Positions 35,137 to 43,661 of a stretch of 64,000 bases of DNA are shown here, in pieces. The notes under the pieces are model-generated. The model had not been told where the DNA came from. It worked only from the letters and a program-made list of their open reading frames with translations, and did not search any database. The first letter of the stretch is position 1, and each line of letters begins with the position of its first letter. A program made the position numbers and the translations under genes. Source of the stretch: Chloroflexota bacterium (GTDB lineage: Bacteria; Chloroflexota; Anaerolineae; Anaerolineales; UBA4823); assembly GCA_029782365.1 (NCBI GenBank), contig JAKOUW010000015.1, positions 1 through 64,000 on the forward strand, given 5' to 3'.

Positions 35137-36546
35137 ATGCTTATCAATCCAGCCAATGCCAACCCGCCGGTTGTGCGACCCGTGACCGCCGGTATGAATG
35201 AAGCGGACATCGCGGCAGCTAACACCATTACCCAGCAAGCCATAAGCCTGCTGCTGCGCTATATCGGGCGGCTGCCGGAAGGTGCAGCGCTGATCTACGT
35301 CATCCTGTACAACCGGCGCATGATGCTGATCTTCGACCTTACACAGTTGAAGATGTTCAACTTGCCCAACGAATACCTCAAACACCTGCGGGCGGCGCTG
35401 GGGGAGCGCAAGATCGTCTATCGCCCAAATAAGAGCGGCACCTGCGTGGTGATGGTGGTGAGCTACCAGCCGGTGAAAGCCAACCCTGATCTCTCCCGGC
35501 TGCCGGTGTTAGCCGGCTTTGCCGATAAGCAGGTGGTTGTCTATGGGCCAACCGGCTCAGGCAAGACTAGCGTCTTGCAGCACATGCTCTGCCAGTGCCA
35601 GGGCTTGAAGATCATTTTCGACCCGCACTATGAACCGGGCAAATGGCACCCGGACGATATTGTCATTGGCGCCGGGCGCAACTGGGCCGCGATTGAAACA
35701 GGGCTGGATCAGTTGGTGCTGGAAATGAATCGCCGCTACCAGAAGATGCAGGATGGAGAAAGCGATTTCTCCCCGATCCACATTGCTGTAGATGAGCTTT
35801 CTTCCTTCGCTCGCAACATTCCCAATGGCAGCGAGCGGCTGATCACCCTGGCTCAGGAAGGCCGCAAGGCCAAGATGCACACCATCCTGACCCCACACTC
35901 CACCGAAGTGGCCCAAATGGGCTTCGAAGGCAGCGGGGATGCGCGGGAGAATTTTGTTTTCATCGGCATGCCGCCCGTCTTGCCTGGCCAAGAAAATCAA
36001 CCTCGCATTGCCACCGTGCACGCCGGCAATCCCCGACGCAAAGGGAATGACCCGCTGGGACGTTTCCTGGTTCCCGCGCCGAAGGTTTACCAGGGCAAAG
36101 CCCGGCTGCTGGCTGACCTGGCCTCTGTTTTGGGCGCGGCTGCGCCTGTGGCTCAGGCTGTGGCTGGCCCTGTGGCCGGAACGGGCCACGCCCCAGCCGC
36201 AGGCGAAAGGCATCAAATGCCTTTCGAGCAGCGTTATGCCGCCGGTTCGCCCGAAGCGGACAACCTGGCGTTGTTCGTAGCCCAACACGGCTATGGCGTG
36301 CGCAAGATCGGTGAGCTGCTGCCGTATTCCGATCACCTGGCGCGCCAGGCGGCTGCCCAGGCCATTTCCAGGCTGAATGGTAACCGGGCTGCCCGCCCAA
36401 CGCCTGGCAGCTCTCAAGAATTTGAATTTGTGAAAACCCTGTACGCCCACTGGGGCGTGCCGGTTAACCGCCTGGCGCGCTTGTTGGATGGCAGCGACCA
36501 TCACAACCTGGCGCGTATCCAGGCCATGATTGAAAGGAGTGCATGA
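35137..36546 (+). CDS. FtsK/HerA-like DNA-translocation ATPase
   Basis: A 469-aa P-loop ATPase. Walker A is GPTGSGKT (137-144) and Walker B IHIAVDE (214-220), followed by the FtsK/HerA-type LAQEGRKAKMHTILTPHS. The N-terminal 120 residues are a separate domain without transmembrane helices. The C-terminal 100 residues contain HTH-like segments (YGVRKIGELLPYSDHLARQA). Such ATPases pump DNA through membranes or between cells in FtsK-type conjugation. No relaxase was recognised, which fits double-strand DNA transfer as in actinobacterial FtsK-type elements. That comparison is an inference. Confidence 0.82.
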   Translation: MLINPANANPPVVRPVTAGMNEADIAAANTITQQAISLLLRYIGRLPEGAALIYVILYNRRMMLIFDLTQLKMFNLPNEYLKHLRAALGERKIVYRPNKSGTCVVMVVSYQPVKANPDLSRLPVLAGFADKQVVVYGPTGSGKTSVLQHMLCQCQGLKIIFDPHYEPGKWHPDDIVIGAGRNWAAIETGLDQLVLEMNRRYQKMQDGESDFSPIHIAVDELSSFARNIPNGSERLITLAQEGRKAKMHTILTPHSTEVAQMGFEGSGDARENFVFIGMPPVLPGQENQPRIATVHAGNPRRKGNDPLGRFLVPAPKVYQGKARLLADLASVLGAAAPVAQAVAGPVAGTGHAPAAGERHQMPFEQRYAAGSPEADNLALFVAQHGYGVRKIGELLPYSDHLARQAAAQAISRLNGNRAARPTPGSSQEFEFVKTLYAHWGVPVNRLARLLDGSDHHNLARIQAMIERSA

Positions 36547-36776
36547 TGAACCATCCATCGAAACCGGATCTGGACGCTCTGCTAACCGTTGAAAGCGTCG
36601 CTCACTTGTTTATGGTCTCCCCCATGACCATCCGCAGTTGGGCCCAAAACGGACGGCTTCCGGCCATCAAAATTGGCCGCCTGTGGCGGTTTCGCCGCGC
36701 AGACATCGAAGCCTGGGTCGTGACGCCGCCAACGGCTGAGCGCCAGGCCGCAGTATCCAGCCCCCAATCTGAGTGA
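36543..36776 (+). CDS. Excisionase-family DNA-binding protein
   Basis: A 77-aa protein with a MerR-like winged helix: LLTVESVAHLFMVSPMTIRSWAQNG, then KIGRLWRFRRADIEAWV. This is the common excisionase/HTH_17 fold. It overlaps the FtsK-like gene by 4 bp and precedes parA by 7 bp. It may act as a recombination directionality factor for one of the two recombinases, or as a partition or transcription regulator. Confidence 0.85.
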   Translation: MMNHPSKPDLDALLTVESVAHLFMVSPMTIRSWAQNGRLPAIKIGRLWRFRRADIEAWVVTPPTAERQAAVSSPQSE

Positions 36777-36783
36777 GAAGCCC

Positions 36784-37593
36784 ATGAAACAGAAACGAGG
36801 CAAGCGGACCGTCATTTTGACGATTGCCAATCAAAAGGGCGGGGTCGGCAAGACAACCACCACCGTCACCCTGGGCAGCGGATTGGCAAGGGAAGGGCAA
36901 AAGGTTTTGATTGTGGATCTGGATTCCCAAGGTCACATTTCTCGCATGCTCGCCCAACCCAAGCAGCCCGGTGTGCGCCTCTGGTATTACGATGAAGAAC
37001 CGTTGGAGCGGGCAATCGTCCAGGCGCGCGAAAACCTGTGGATTTTGCCGGGTGACAAAAGCACCGACAAGGTCATGGCGCGCATTCGCGACGAAAGCTA
37101 TGGCGAAGAGCAATTTGCCAACCAACTTAAAGAGCACGCCGCTGCCCTGGGCTTCGATGTCGCCATCGTTGACCTGGCCCCCAGCCTGAACAACCTGCAG
37201 GTGGCTGCCTTGATCGCCGCCGATTACGTACTCATACCAACCCGCCTGCGCTTCACCGATATGGACGGTGTGCAGGAAGTTCTGAAGACCCTGCAGCAAA
37301 TCGGGCGCCACGGACACCAGGTGAGCGGGTATTTTCTCCTGCCTACCTTGTTTGACCGGGGAGCCAACGAAACCATCGAACGGCTCAAGGAGCTGGTCGC
37401 CAGCCAGGGGGCGCGGGTGTGGCCGCCCATCGTTCAGGATGTCCGGGTGGGCGAAGCGCCGGGGCGCGGGCTGACGATCTGGGAATATGCGCCGACCTGC
37501 AACGCAGTGCTGGGCTATGTCAACGGCGGCAAGCGGGTGGGCGGCTATGCCGACACTTTGCAGCGGGTGCTGGCCTTGTTGGAAGGAGTGTAG
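36784..37593 (+). CDS. parA: ParA-family partition ATPase
   Basis: A 269-aa ATPase with the deviant Walker A KGGVGKTT (18-25), the LIVDLDSQGHIS strand and the VDLAPSLNNLQ switch region. It has no N-terminal HTH, matching small (type Ib-like) plasmid ParA proteins. It would position DNA copies on the nucleoid. The next gene, 3 bp downstream, encodes a likely ribbon-helix-helix partner, followed by a cluster of AGGTAAG repeats that could be the centromere. Presence of parA suggests that element 2 replicates autonomously at times. Confidence 0.93.
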   Translation: MKQKRGKRTVILTIANQKGGVGKTTTTVTLGSGLAREGQKVLIVDLDSQGHISRMLAQPKQPGVRLWYYDEEPLERAIVQARENLWILPGDKSTDKVMARIRDESYGEEQFANQLKEHAAALGFDVAIVDLAPSLNNLQVAALIAADYVLIPTRLRFTDMDGVQEVLKTLQQIGRHGHQVSGYFLLPTLFDRGANETIERLKELVASQGARVWPPIVQDVRVGEAPGRGLTIWEYAPTCNAVLGYVNGGKRVGGYADTLQRVLALLEGV

Positions 37594-37596
37594 CCC

Positions 37597-38067
37597 ATGC
37601 CGAACCCCAACAAACGCCCGGCGACCCTGCCAGCGCTTACGGACCTGCCCGCCGATGAAGTGGTGGCCGACATTCTGAGCGACAGCGAGCGCCGCCAGGA
37701 CGAGATGAAGCTCAGCCTCAAGGAGCGCCAGGCGCTGCTGGCAGCGCGGCGCAAGGAAATTGAGCGCCACGAGAAGGCCAGCCGGAAAGCTAAAAACCAG
37801 GAAGCCCACCGCATCTTCCTGTTGCTGCCAACCGACCTGAAAGAGAGCCTGGTCGGCATCGCCGGCTGGAATGGCACATCGGTTTCGCAGGTGGTCACCT
37901 TTCTGCTCTACGAGGCCGTGGCGCAGTATGAATCCGGGCAGATCGATTTCAGCCGCCACAAATCCCCATCCTACAGCCCGCGCTATGTGTCCGAATTGAT
38001 CCATCCCAAAGACGCCGAACGCCAACAACGGCGCAGCGACCAAAAGCGCAAAAAGGGCTGGGGATGA
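37597..38067 (+). CDS. Ribbon-helix-helix-like partner of ParA
   Basis: A 156-aa protein. The first 70 residues are highly charged and helical. The segment HRIFLLLPTDLKESLVGIAGWNGTSVSQVVTFLLYEAV (residues 69-106) looks like an RHH domain, with a beta strand followed by two helices. The tail is basic. Immediate position after parA and before repeats suggests a centromere-binding ParB-like role. The assignment is by context and fold appearance. Confidence 0.65.
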   Translation: MPNPNKRPATLPALTDLPADEVVADILSDSERRQDEMKLSLKERQALLAARRKEIERHEKASRKAKNQEAHRIFLLLPTDLKESLVGIAGWNGTSVSQVVTFLLYEAVAQYESGQIDFSRHKSPSYSPRYVSELIHPKDAERQQRRSDQKRKKGWG

Positions 38068-38074
38068 CGAGGAT

Positions 38075-38173
38075 AGGTAAGCACCTATGACAGCGCAGGT
38101 AATCACCAAAGATACTTACCTGGATGCAGTCAGGTATGCCCCTGGTGGGCTTACCTCATTCTTCACAGGTAAG
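38075..38173. repeat. AGGTAAG/CTTACCT repeats, candidate partition site or iterons
   Basis: Copies or close variants occur at 38075 (AGGTAAGCACCT), 38097 (AGGTAATCACC), 38115 (CTTACCT), 38132 (AGGTATGC), 38149 (GCTTACCT) and 38167 (AGGTAAGTAC), in both orientations over about 100 bp. They sit between the RHH gene and the initiator gene, the expected place for a centromere or replication origin. Confidence 0.65.
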
Positions 38174-38229
38174 TACTTTGCCTCGCCAGGAAGCCCTGGC
38201 AGGCGTTTCCCAGGCCGTAAGGCTATAAA

Positions 38230-38271
38230 GCTCTTGATAATCCCAAGAGCGTCTTTAGGAGTTTTTTTTGA
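38230..38271 (+). terminator. Probable terminator before the replication genes
   Basis: GCTCTTG (38230-38236) pairs with CAAGAGC (38244-38250), and a T-run (38262-38269) follows 12 nt later. The gap to the T-run is longer than ideal. Confidence 0.45.
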
Positions 38272-38324
38272 TCCGACTACACAGCACCAATATAACCTGG
38301 CGCAGAGCTCCCGGAGATTGAACA

Positions 38325-39236
38325 ATGTCGTCTTTCAGTAAGCTGTTGATCTCCGAATATCCCCTTTTGATCTTGCCTACTTTGGCAATCATCATCGGAC
38401 TTAACGAAGCCATCATTTTGCAGCAAATCCATTATTGGTTGGAAAATGTGGCCAGGAACCAGGCGCAATATCCTGAACGAGAACGCCAAAACTACCAGGA
38501 CGGCCGATGGTGGACGTACCAAAGTATCCCTGATTGGCAAAGAACAGCCTTTCCATTCTGGTCACAGTCCACAATCAAGCGTGCAATTTTGCATCTTGAG
38601 GCCCTGGGCGTTTTGATATCTCGCCAACTTGCCAGGGATAAGCGCGATCGCACGAACTGGTATTCGATCAACTACGATCGCTTGAATCAACTCTATACCG
38701 AACACCTTTTAGCGCAAGCGAATGAACCATGCATCGGGTCAAATTGCACCGATGGAACAAGTCAACTTGAACCGATCTCATCGGGTCAAAATGACCCGAT
38801 GTTTAATGAGACTCAAATGATGATTAAGGATGAGAGGGGAGAAGACCCCACACTGCTTTCAGATCAGCGGATGATAGAAGACTTGGTGCAGGCGTTGGGC
38901 GAAGTCACTGGCATGGATCCACACCTCAACCGCGCGCGGTTGGTCAGGAATGCCCAGAACCTGCTTCAAAACGGATATAACGCTTCGGTTATCAGGGCAA
39001 GCTTTGGGTCAGGCGGAGCCTGGTACACCCAAGATTGGCGGGGTAAGAAGGGTGAAACACCAACCCTGCGAAACATTACCGAGCAAATTGCCATTTTCAG
39101 CCGCCAATCCTCTCCACATCCATCCGACATGGATTTGGATCAGAAACGCGACCTGGTTCGCAAAGAAATACAAGCCGCGCGCAAAAAGCGCGGCGCCCCT
39201 AATAACCCATCTTCAAATTCAGGAGGCGCTGAGTGA
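38325..39236 (+). CDS. Phage/plasmid-type replication initiator (DnaD-like)
   Basis: A 303-aa protein. The N-terminal half has the typical layout of phage replication proteins: LPTLAIIIGLNEAIILQQI at the start, WWTYQSIPDWQ, FPFWSQSTIKRAILHLEALG as a winged helix, and NWYSINYDRLNQL. The middle is variable. The C-terminal part is helical, with a basic end. It is directly followed by DnaC-like and DnaB-like genes, so it probably recognises the element's origin and recruits the helicase. The AGGTAAG repeats upstream are candidate binding sites. Confidence 0.8.
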   Translation: MSSFSKLLISEYPLLILPTLAIIIGLNEAIILQQIHYWLENVARNQAQYPERERQNYQDGRWWTYQSIPDWQRTAFPFWSQSTIKRAILHLEALGVLISRQLARDKRDRTNWYSINYDRLNQLYTEHLLAQANEPCIGSNCTDGTSQLEPISSGQNDPMFNETQMMIKDERGEDPTLLSDQRMIEDLVQALGEVTGMDPHLNRARLVRNAQNLLQNGYNASVIRASFGSGGAWYTQDWRGKKGETPTLRNITEQIAIFSRQSSPHPSDMDLDQKRDLVRKEIQAARKKRGAPNNPSSNSGGAE

Positions 39237-40009
39237 AACCCATTGCTGACGCGATCAGCCAGGCGGCTAAAAAACCTGCCGGTCTAGCCATCCAAATCTC
39301 GGCTGCTACGGGGCCTTGTGAGCCTGATTGTTCAATTTGCGGCGGTAGCGGTTGGCTGCGACCCAACTTGCCGGTGGGGCATCCCGAATTTGGCAAACTG
39401 CTCATGTGCCCCAACGGCACCCTGTTACGACTGCCGAACGCCGAGCGGTATGGTTTGACCCCGGATGAAGCACACACATTGGACTGGTCTGATGTGCTTG
39501 ACCGAGGAAATATCCTGAAAGCCGTCCAGGCCATTCAACTTGCTTTGGCGCGGCAATATGGCTGGGTTTACCTGTGGGGAGATTTTGGACAAGGTAAGAC
39601 GCTGGCATTGAAGATTGCCGTCGCTTACACGCTCCGCAATCGGCGATTTGCTGCGTACGTTCGCATGGCATCCGTTGTCGAAAACCTGCGCGCTGCTTTT
39701 GACGCCCAAGACCCATCCATTGAGGCCGAGCGCCGCTTGGAGTGGTGGACTGACCTGCCGGTATTGGCGATAGACGAAGTGGACCGCCTGCGGCAGACCG
39801 CTTACGCTGCCGAGCAACAATTCCTACTGCTTGACCGGCGCTACGAACAGGCCTTGCGCCAACGCGCGGTCACTTTGTTGGCGGCCAACATCCCCCCGGA
39901 TCAGCTTCCCGGTTACCTGGCAGACCGCGTCTTGGATGGCCGATTTGCCATTGTGCGCCTGGCAGGGGCCAGCGCCCGGCTGGGTATGGATTGGGATGTG
40001 AAAGGTTGA
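39233..40009 (+). CDS. DnaC/IstB-like helicase-loader ATPase
   Basis: A 258-aa AAA+ ATPase. The N-terminus has a zinc-binding set (Cys29, Cys33, Cys36, Cys59), as in DnaI-like loaders. Walker A is GDFGQGKT (116-123) and Walker B VLAIDE (177-182); the Arg-rich sensor region is near the C-terminus. It would load the DnaB-like helicase encoded 130 bp downstream. It overlaps the initiator gene by 4 bp. Confidence 0.88.
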   Translation: MKPIADAISQAAKKPAGLAIQISAATGPCEPDCSICGGSGWLRPNLPVGHPEFGKLLMCPNGTLLRLPNAERYGLTPDEAHTLDWSDVLDRGNILKAVQAIQLALARQYGWVYLWGDFGQGKTLALKIAVAYTLRNRRFAAYVRMASVVENLRAAFDAQDPSIEAERRLEWWTDLPVLAIDEVDRLRQTAYAAEQQFLLLDRRYEQALRQRAVTLLAANIPPDQLPGYLADRVLDGRFAIVRLAGASARLGMDWDVKG

Positions 40010-40016
40010 GAACACC

Positions 40017-40142
40017 ATGAACAATCCCATCCAGGGCGCTGCGCAAGATTTTTGTGTGCGCATATTGCCCGTGCACATCCACCCTCTTAATATGCGCAGT
40101 GAATTTGCGCACGCACAAAAGGAGCAATGTTATTTCGCATGA
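40017..40142 (+). CDS. Possible 41-codon ORF coupled to dnaB
   Basis: The ATG at 40017 opens a 41-codon frame (MNNPIQGAAQDFCVRILPVH...) whose TGA overlaps an ATG of the dnaB-like gene (40139, ATGA). It spans the repeat block described separately, so it could be a leader peptide or chance. No good ribosome-binding site is seen. Confidence 0.25.
   Translation: MNNPIQGAAQDFCVRILPVHIHPLNMRSEFAHAQKEQCYFA
40057..40098. repeat. Repeat block A upstream of dnaB, inverted relative to block B
   Basis: TGCGCATATT (40057-40066) and AATATGCGCA (40089-40098) form inverted arms. The segment 40079-40098 is the exact reverse complement of 42081-42100. It could be a regulator site or an origin or primase-loading structure. 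Confidence 0.75.
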
Positions 40143-41467
40143 GTGACTCTTTACCCGAACTCTACAGCCGGCTAAGTGAAGAAGCCCTGGTTGGGGCTGT
40201 ACTGATCAACCCCAGCGCTTATTACACGGTTTCTAACCTGCTGAGGCCGGATGACTTCTTCATCCATCGTCTGCGCTTTGTGTGGGAGGCAATCAGCGAC
40301 CTGGTAGAAAATCAAAGCCCAGTGGACTTTCTTACGGTCACCGAAGCGCTTGACCGCCAGGGGCGCCTGGCCGAGATTGGCGGCCCGGCTTATCTGACAG
40401 GCCTGATCAACGCCACGCCATCTTCGCTAAACGCTGAGGCGTATGCCCGCCTGATCGCCGATCATTCTGGTCGCCGCCGGTTGTTGGAAGCTGCCAACCA
40501 AATCGCCAGGCTATCCTATCAGACCGACCTGGCTTTCGATACAGCGCTGGCGGAAGCTGAAAAAGTGATTTTCACCATCAGCCAACAGCGGTCAGGCAGC
40601 AACTTGCGTCCCCTGGCTGAGGCCATCAGCGCAGTGTATGACCAGGCTGCCGAAATGGCCGAGCGCCAGGAAGAAATGTTGGGCATTCCGACCGGCTTTA
40701 TTGACCTGGATAAATTGCTCAATGGGCTGCAATCATCCGACCTGGTGCTGATTGCAGGCCGCCCGGGTATGGGCAAGACCAGCCTGCTGCTCTCGCTGCT
40801 GCACACGGCAGCGCAAAAGTATCAAAAGCACGTGGCCGTATTCACGTTGGAAATGTCAGGCGACCAGCTTGCCCAACGCCTGCTCTCCCAGACCAGCGGC
40901 ATTGACAGCCAGCGCTTGCGCTCGGGTCGCATGAGCGCGGATGAATGGAGCCTGTTTACAGAAACCGCCGAGGCTTTGAGCCGGCTGCCTGTTTTCTTGG
41001 ACGATACTCCGGCGCTCACCCCCTTTCAACTGCGCAGCGCCTGCCGGCGTTTAGCCATGGAAACCAGCCTGGACATGGTGATTGTGGATTATTTGCAGTT
41101 GATGTCAGGAGGCAGTCGCTTTGAAAACCGGGTGCAAGAAGTCGGTATGATTTCCCGGCAGCTCAAAGTGTTGGCCAAAGAGTTGAACGTCCCGGTGATT
41201 GCTGCTGCCCAACTTTCGCGGGCAGTCGAACAGCGCGCCGACAAAAAGCCCACCCTGGCCGACCTGCGCGAAAGCGGCAATTTGGAGATGGATGCAGATA
41301 TCGTCATCCTCCTCCACCGTCCCCAGCCCGGCTTGAACCTGGTCACTTTGGAAGTCGCCAAGCACCGCAAAGGGCCGGTGGGCAGCGTTGACCTGGTCTA
41401 TCGTCCAGAACTGACCCGCTTTGAAAATGCCGTCACGATTGATCTCAACCAGGTGTGTATCGAATGA
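40139..41467 (+). CDS. dnaB: DnaB-like replicative helicase
   Basis: A hexameric 5'-3' helicase of about 442 aa. It has the N-terminal DnaB domain (LPELYSRLSEEALVGAVLINP), a linker helix and the RecA-like domain with Walker A GRPGMGKT (207-214). Further motifs are FTLEMSGDQLAQRL, VIVDYLQLMSG, IAAAQLSRAVEQR and the C-terminal VAKHRKGPVGSVDL. I prefer the ATG at 40139, which overlaps a short upstream frame. An in-frame ATG at 40127 is only 2 nt from GGAG and would add four residues. It is an element copy, distinct from the host helicase, and supports autonomous replication. Confidence 0.92.
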   Translation: MSDSLPELYSRLSEEALVGAVLINPSAYYTVSNLLRPDDFFIHRLRFVWEAISDLVENQSPVDFLTVTEALDRQGRLAEIGGPAYLTGLINATPSSLNAEAYARLIADHSGRRRLLEAANQIARLSYQTDLAFDTALAEAEKVIFTISQQRSGSNLRPLAEAISAVYDQAAEMAERQEEMLGIPTGFIDLDKLLNGLQSSDLVLIAGRPGMGKTSLLLSLLHTAAQKYQKHVAVFTLEMSGDQLAQRLLSQTSGIDSQRLRSGRMSADEWSLFTETAEALSRLPVFLDDTPALTPFQLRSACRRLAMETSLDMVIVDYLQLMSGGSRFENRVQEVGMISRQLKVLAKELNVPVIAAAQLSRAVEQRADKKPTLADLRESGNLEMDADIVILLHRPQPGLNLVTLEVAKHRKGPVGSVDLVYRPELTRFENAVTIDLNQVCIE

Positions 41468-42015
41468 GTTGGTTTTCTCGTCCCCCTGATCCTGATGAAA
41501 TCCGCCGCCAGGCTGCCATCAGCTTCTTGCGCAGCCTGGAAGCCCGCTTATCTGGCGATTTTTCGGCTTATGTCTCGGCCATCGAGAGCGGCCAATCGCC
41601 TGAAAGCGTCTTTTCTGAGTTTGGCATCGCACTGGCCAACCTGTTGCGTCAGCAGCAGACCCGCATTGCAGATTTGCAGAATTCCCTGCGGTTTTCCGAG
41701 ATTCGCATCGAAGGGCTGTTGCAGGAAAATGAGCGTTTGCGCAACGAGCCGGTGCGCCAAAAACTGGGCCAGGCCCAGCAGCAAGCTCTCGATCTTACCG
41801 TGCGAGCCGAAAAAGCTGAGCACAGCCTGGCCGCCACTCGGCGCGCCCTGGAAGCTGAGCAAACTGCTCGCCAGCGTGAGATACGAGAGATGCAGCGGGC
41901 CTTCGTTACCCAGAACAGCATTATCGCCAAGCAGCGTATCCAGCTCGATAACCTGGGCTGCAACACGCTGCCCGGCGAACCCTCAGACGCAGAAACGGCT
42001 GAGGTCCAATCCTGA
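41464..42015 (+). CDS. Coiled-coil protein downstream of dnaB
   Basis: A 183-aa protein, largely helical, with a long coiled coil from about residue 65 to 160 (heptads around LRQQQTRIADLQNSLRFSEI). The start overlaps the dnaB stop (ATGA). No family is recognised. The N-terminal 60 residues may bind the helicase or DNA. Codon use matches its neighbours. Confidence 0.7.
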   Translation: MSWFSRPPDPDEIRRQAAISFLRSLEARLSGDFSAYVSAIESGQSPESVFSEFGIALANLLRQQQTRIADLQNSLRFSEIRIEGLLQENERLRNEPVRQKLGQAQQQALDLTVRAEKAEHSLAATRRALEAEQTARQREIREMQRAFVTQNSIIAKQRIQLDNLGCNTLPGEPSDAETAEVQS

Positions 42016-42080
42016 TGTGCGCGGTCGCCGTGGGATGCCTTGCATCCACTCTGCCATCCGCAGAGTTCACGCATAAACCG

Positions 42081-42136
42081 TGCGCATATTAAGAGGGTGG
42101 CTGTGCGCGACCAATGTGCGCAGCGAACAATATGCG
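42081..42136. repeat. Repeat block B upstream of the replication-relaxation gene
   Basis: It contains TGCGCATATTAAGAGGGTGG (42081-42100), exactly inverted relative to block A, then GTGCGC-rich repeats and AATATGCG (42129-42136) as a return arm. The two blocks bracket the dnaB-coiled-coil pair. Confidence 0.75.
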
Positions 42137-42176
42137 TACGAGGCGCACAGCCCCCTCACCCCTGTAAGGAGATTTC

Positions 42177-43643
42177 ATGAACCTACTGACCCCTGAAAGA
42201 GTCCTGGAATTGCAGGAAGCCCTGGACAGCCAGACGCGCAGCAACATCTGGCGCAAAATCCTGCATGCCATGTCCGTGGTCCGCGTGGCCGATAACAAAC
42301 AAATCACCCAGGCCAGCGGACTGAACCGCGACCGGCTGCGCCGCACGCTGGACAAGATGGAAGCAGCCAGCGCCGGGTTTCCGCCGCTTTTCTCAGCCTA
42401 CAACAGCAAACTCAAGCGCGGCGGGCAGACCGGCCCGGCGCCACGCGTTTACCGCCTGGGTGAAAGCGGCGCAGCCCTGTGCAAGCTGGATGGGCTTACG
42501 AATGCCCACGCCTGCCAGCTTGATGAGCCGCGGGCAATCCGGCATGCCCTGGGTGTGCTGGATGTTCACCTAGCAGCGCTGGCGGCCGGCTTGAATGTGA
42601 CCACCGATCGCAACCTGGATTACGGCGACGATGACCATCTCCGCCCAGATAACCTGGTCACGCTGCCGGATATGACCAAAGCCATTTTTGAATCCGAGCA
42701 AGACGCCCGCTCGGATTTTCTGGAGCGGATCCTGCGCAGCCTGGATCATAAGGTTGCCTTCTACACCAGCCAGCAGGCTCAGGGGTTCTCGCCGGTTGTG
42801 CGCATGCTGATTGACTTACCGCGCGGTAAAGAATGGCAGCGCACCCTGAACACCTGGCGCCAGGCAGTGGAAATCACGCGTGAGAAGCATGACCAGCTGC
42901 CGTTTCGCCTGCTGGCTCTGCCGCTGAGCGAATTCCTGGCCAATCCGGAGTGGGAGATGGAGCCGACGCCGGGCCGTTGGGTGGATTTGACGGCCACCGG
43001 AGCACTGGCAACTGCTTCGGGCGATGCGAAATCACTGGCCCAGGTGGCCCAGGAACTGCCGCAGTTCACCAACCCGGAACGGCGCATGATCCTGGCTGCG
43101 CTTTACCAGGAACTGCAGCAAACCGGGCGATATGCTGACCAGCCACAGGCAGATAGCGAGTTCCTGTACGTCATGCGCACCATTTACCTGGCTTCGCACG
43201 ATCCCTTTGCCACGTCTTTGGCGCGCAGCGGCGTGCCGCGCGAGTCGCTGTACCTGCTGTATCACTATCTCCGAATGAACCCTGGGCTGTTGCAGTTGGT
43301 GGAGCAGACCATCCAGATGGATGCCCGGCGCATCCACTGGAACCAAAGCACGGCCCTGCACCGCATGCAGGTGGTGATTGACGCCTTCCTGGAATACCAC
43401 GGTTGGCAGAGCGACGGCCCGCTGCGGGCGTATTCGTACACGCCCGACTACCAGACGCGTGGCCCGCGCCGTTTGAGCGTCGCAGTTGAAATCACCGATC
43501 CAGAAATCCTGATGCCTGCAGAAACCGAAGTTGTGCCAGGCAAGCAGGAAATCCAAATCCTGGAAGAATCCCTGGGATGGGTGCTGAGTGCACTCTTCGC
43601 CCAAACCCATCACTTGGGACTGAAAAAACCGCCTTTTTGGTAA
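42177..43643 (+). CDS. Replication-relaxation-family-like protein
   Basis: A 488-aa protein. A winged helix (residues 20-65, ADNKQITQASGLNRDRLRRTL) is followed by the family's characteristic HALGVLDVHLAAL and an acidic/basic core (LRPDNLVTLP, AIFESEQDARSDFLERI) that resembles a nuclease-type fold. Members occur on plasmids and integrative elements and are thought to help in replication or mobilisation. It has an AAGGAGA ribosome-binding site. If the core is a real nuclease it could supply the nicking activity that no relaxase provides here. Confidence 0.65.
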   Translation: MNLLTPERVLELQEALDSQTRSNIWRKILHAMSVVRVADNKQITQASGLNRDRLRRTLDKMEAASAGFPPLFSAYNSKLKRGGQTGPAPRVYRLGESGAALCKLDGLTNAHACQLDEPRAIRHALGVLDVHLAALAAGLNVTTDRNLDYGDDDHLRPDNLVTLPDMTKAIFESEQDARSDFLERILRSLDHKVAFYTSQQAQGFSPVVRMLIDLPRGKEWQRTLNTWRQAVEITREKHDQLPFRLLALPLSEFLANPEWEMEPTPGRWVDLTATGALATASGDAKSLAQVAQELPQFTNPERRMILAALYQELQQTGRYADQPQADSEFLYVMRTIYLASHDPFATSLARSGVPRESLYLLYHYLRMNPGLLQLVEQTIQMDARRIHWNQSTALHRMQVVIDAFLEYHGWQSDGPLRAYSYTPDYQTRGPRRLSVAVEITDPEILMPAETEVVPGKQEIQILEESLGWVLSALFAQTHHLGLKKPPFW

Positions 43644-43661
43644 ATCGAAACGGAGAAAACA

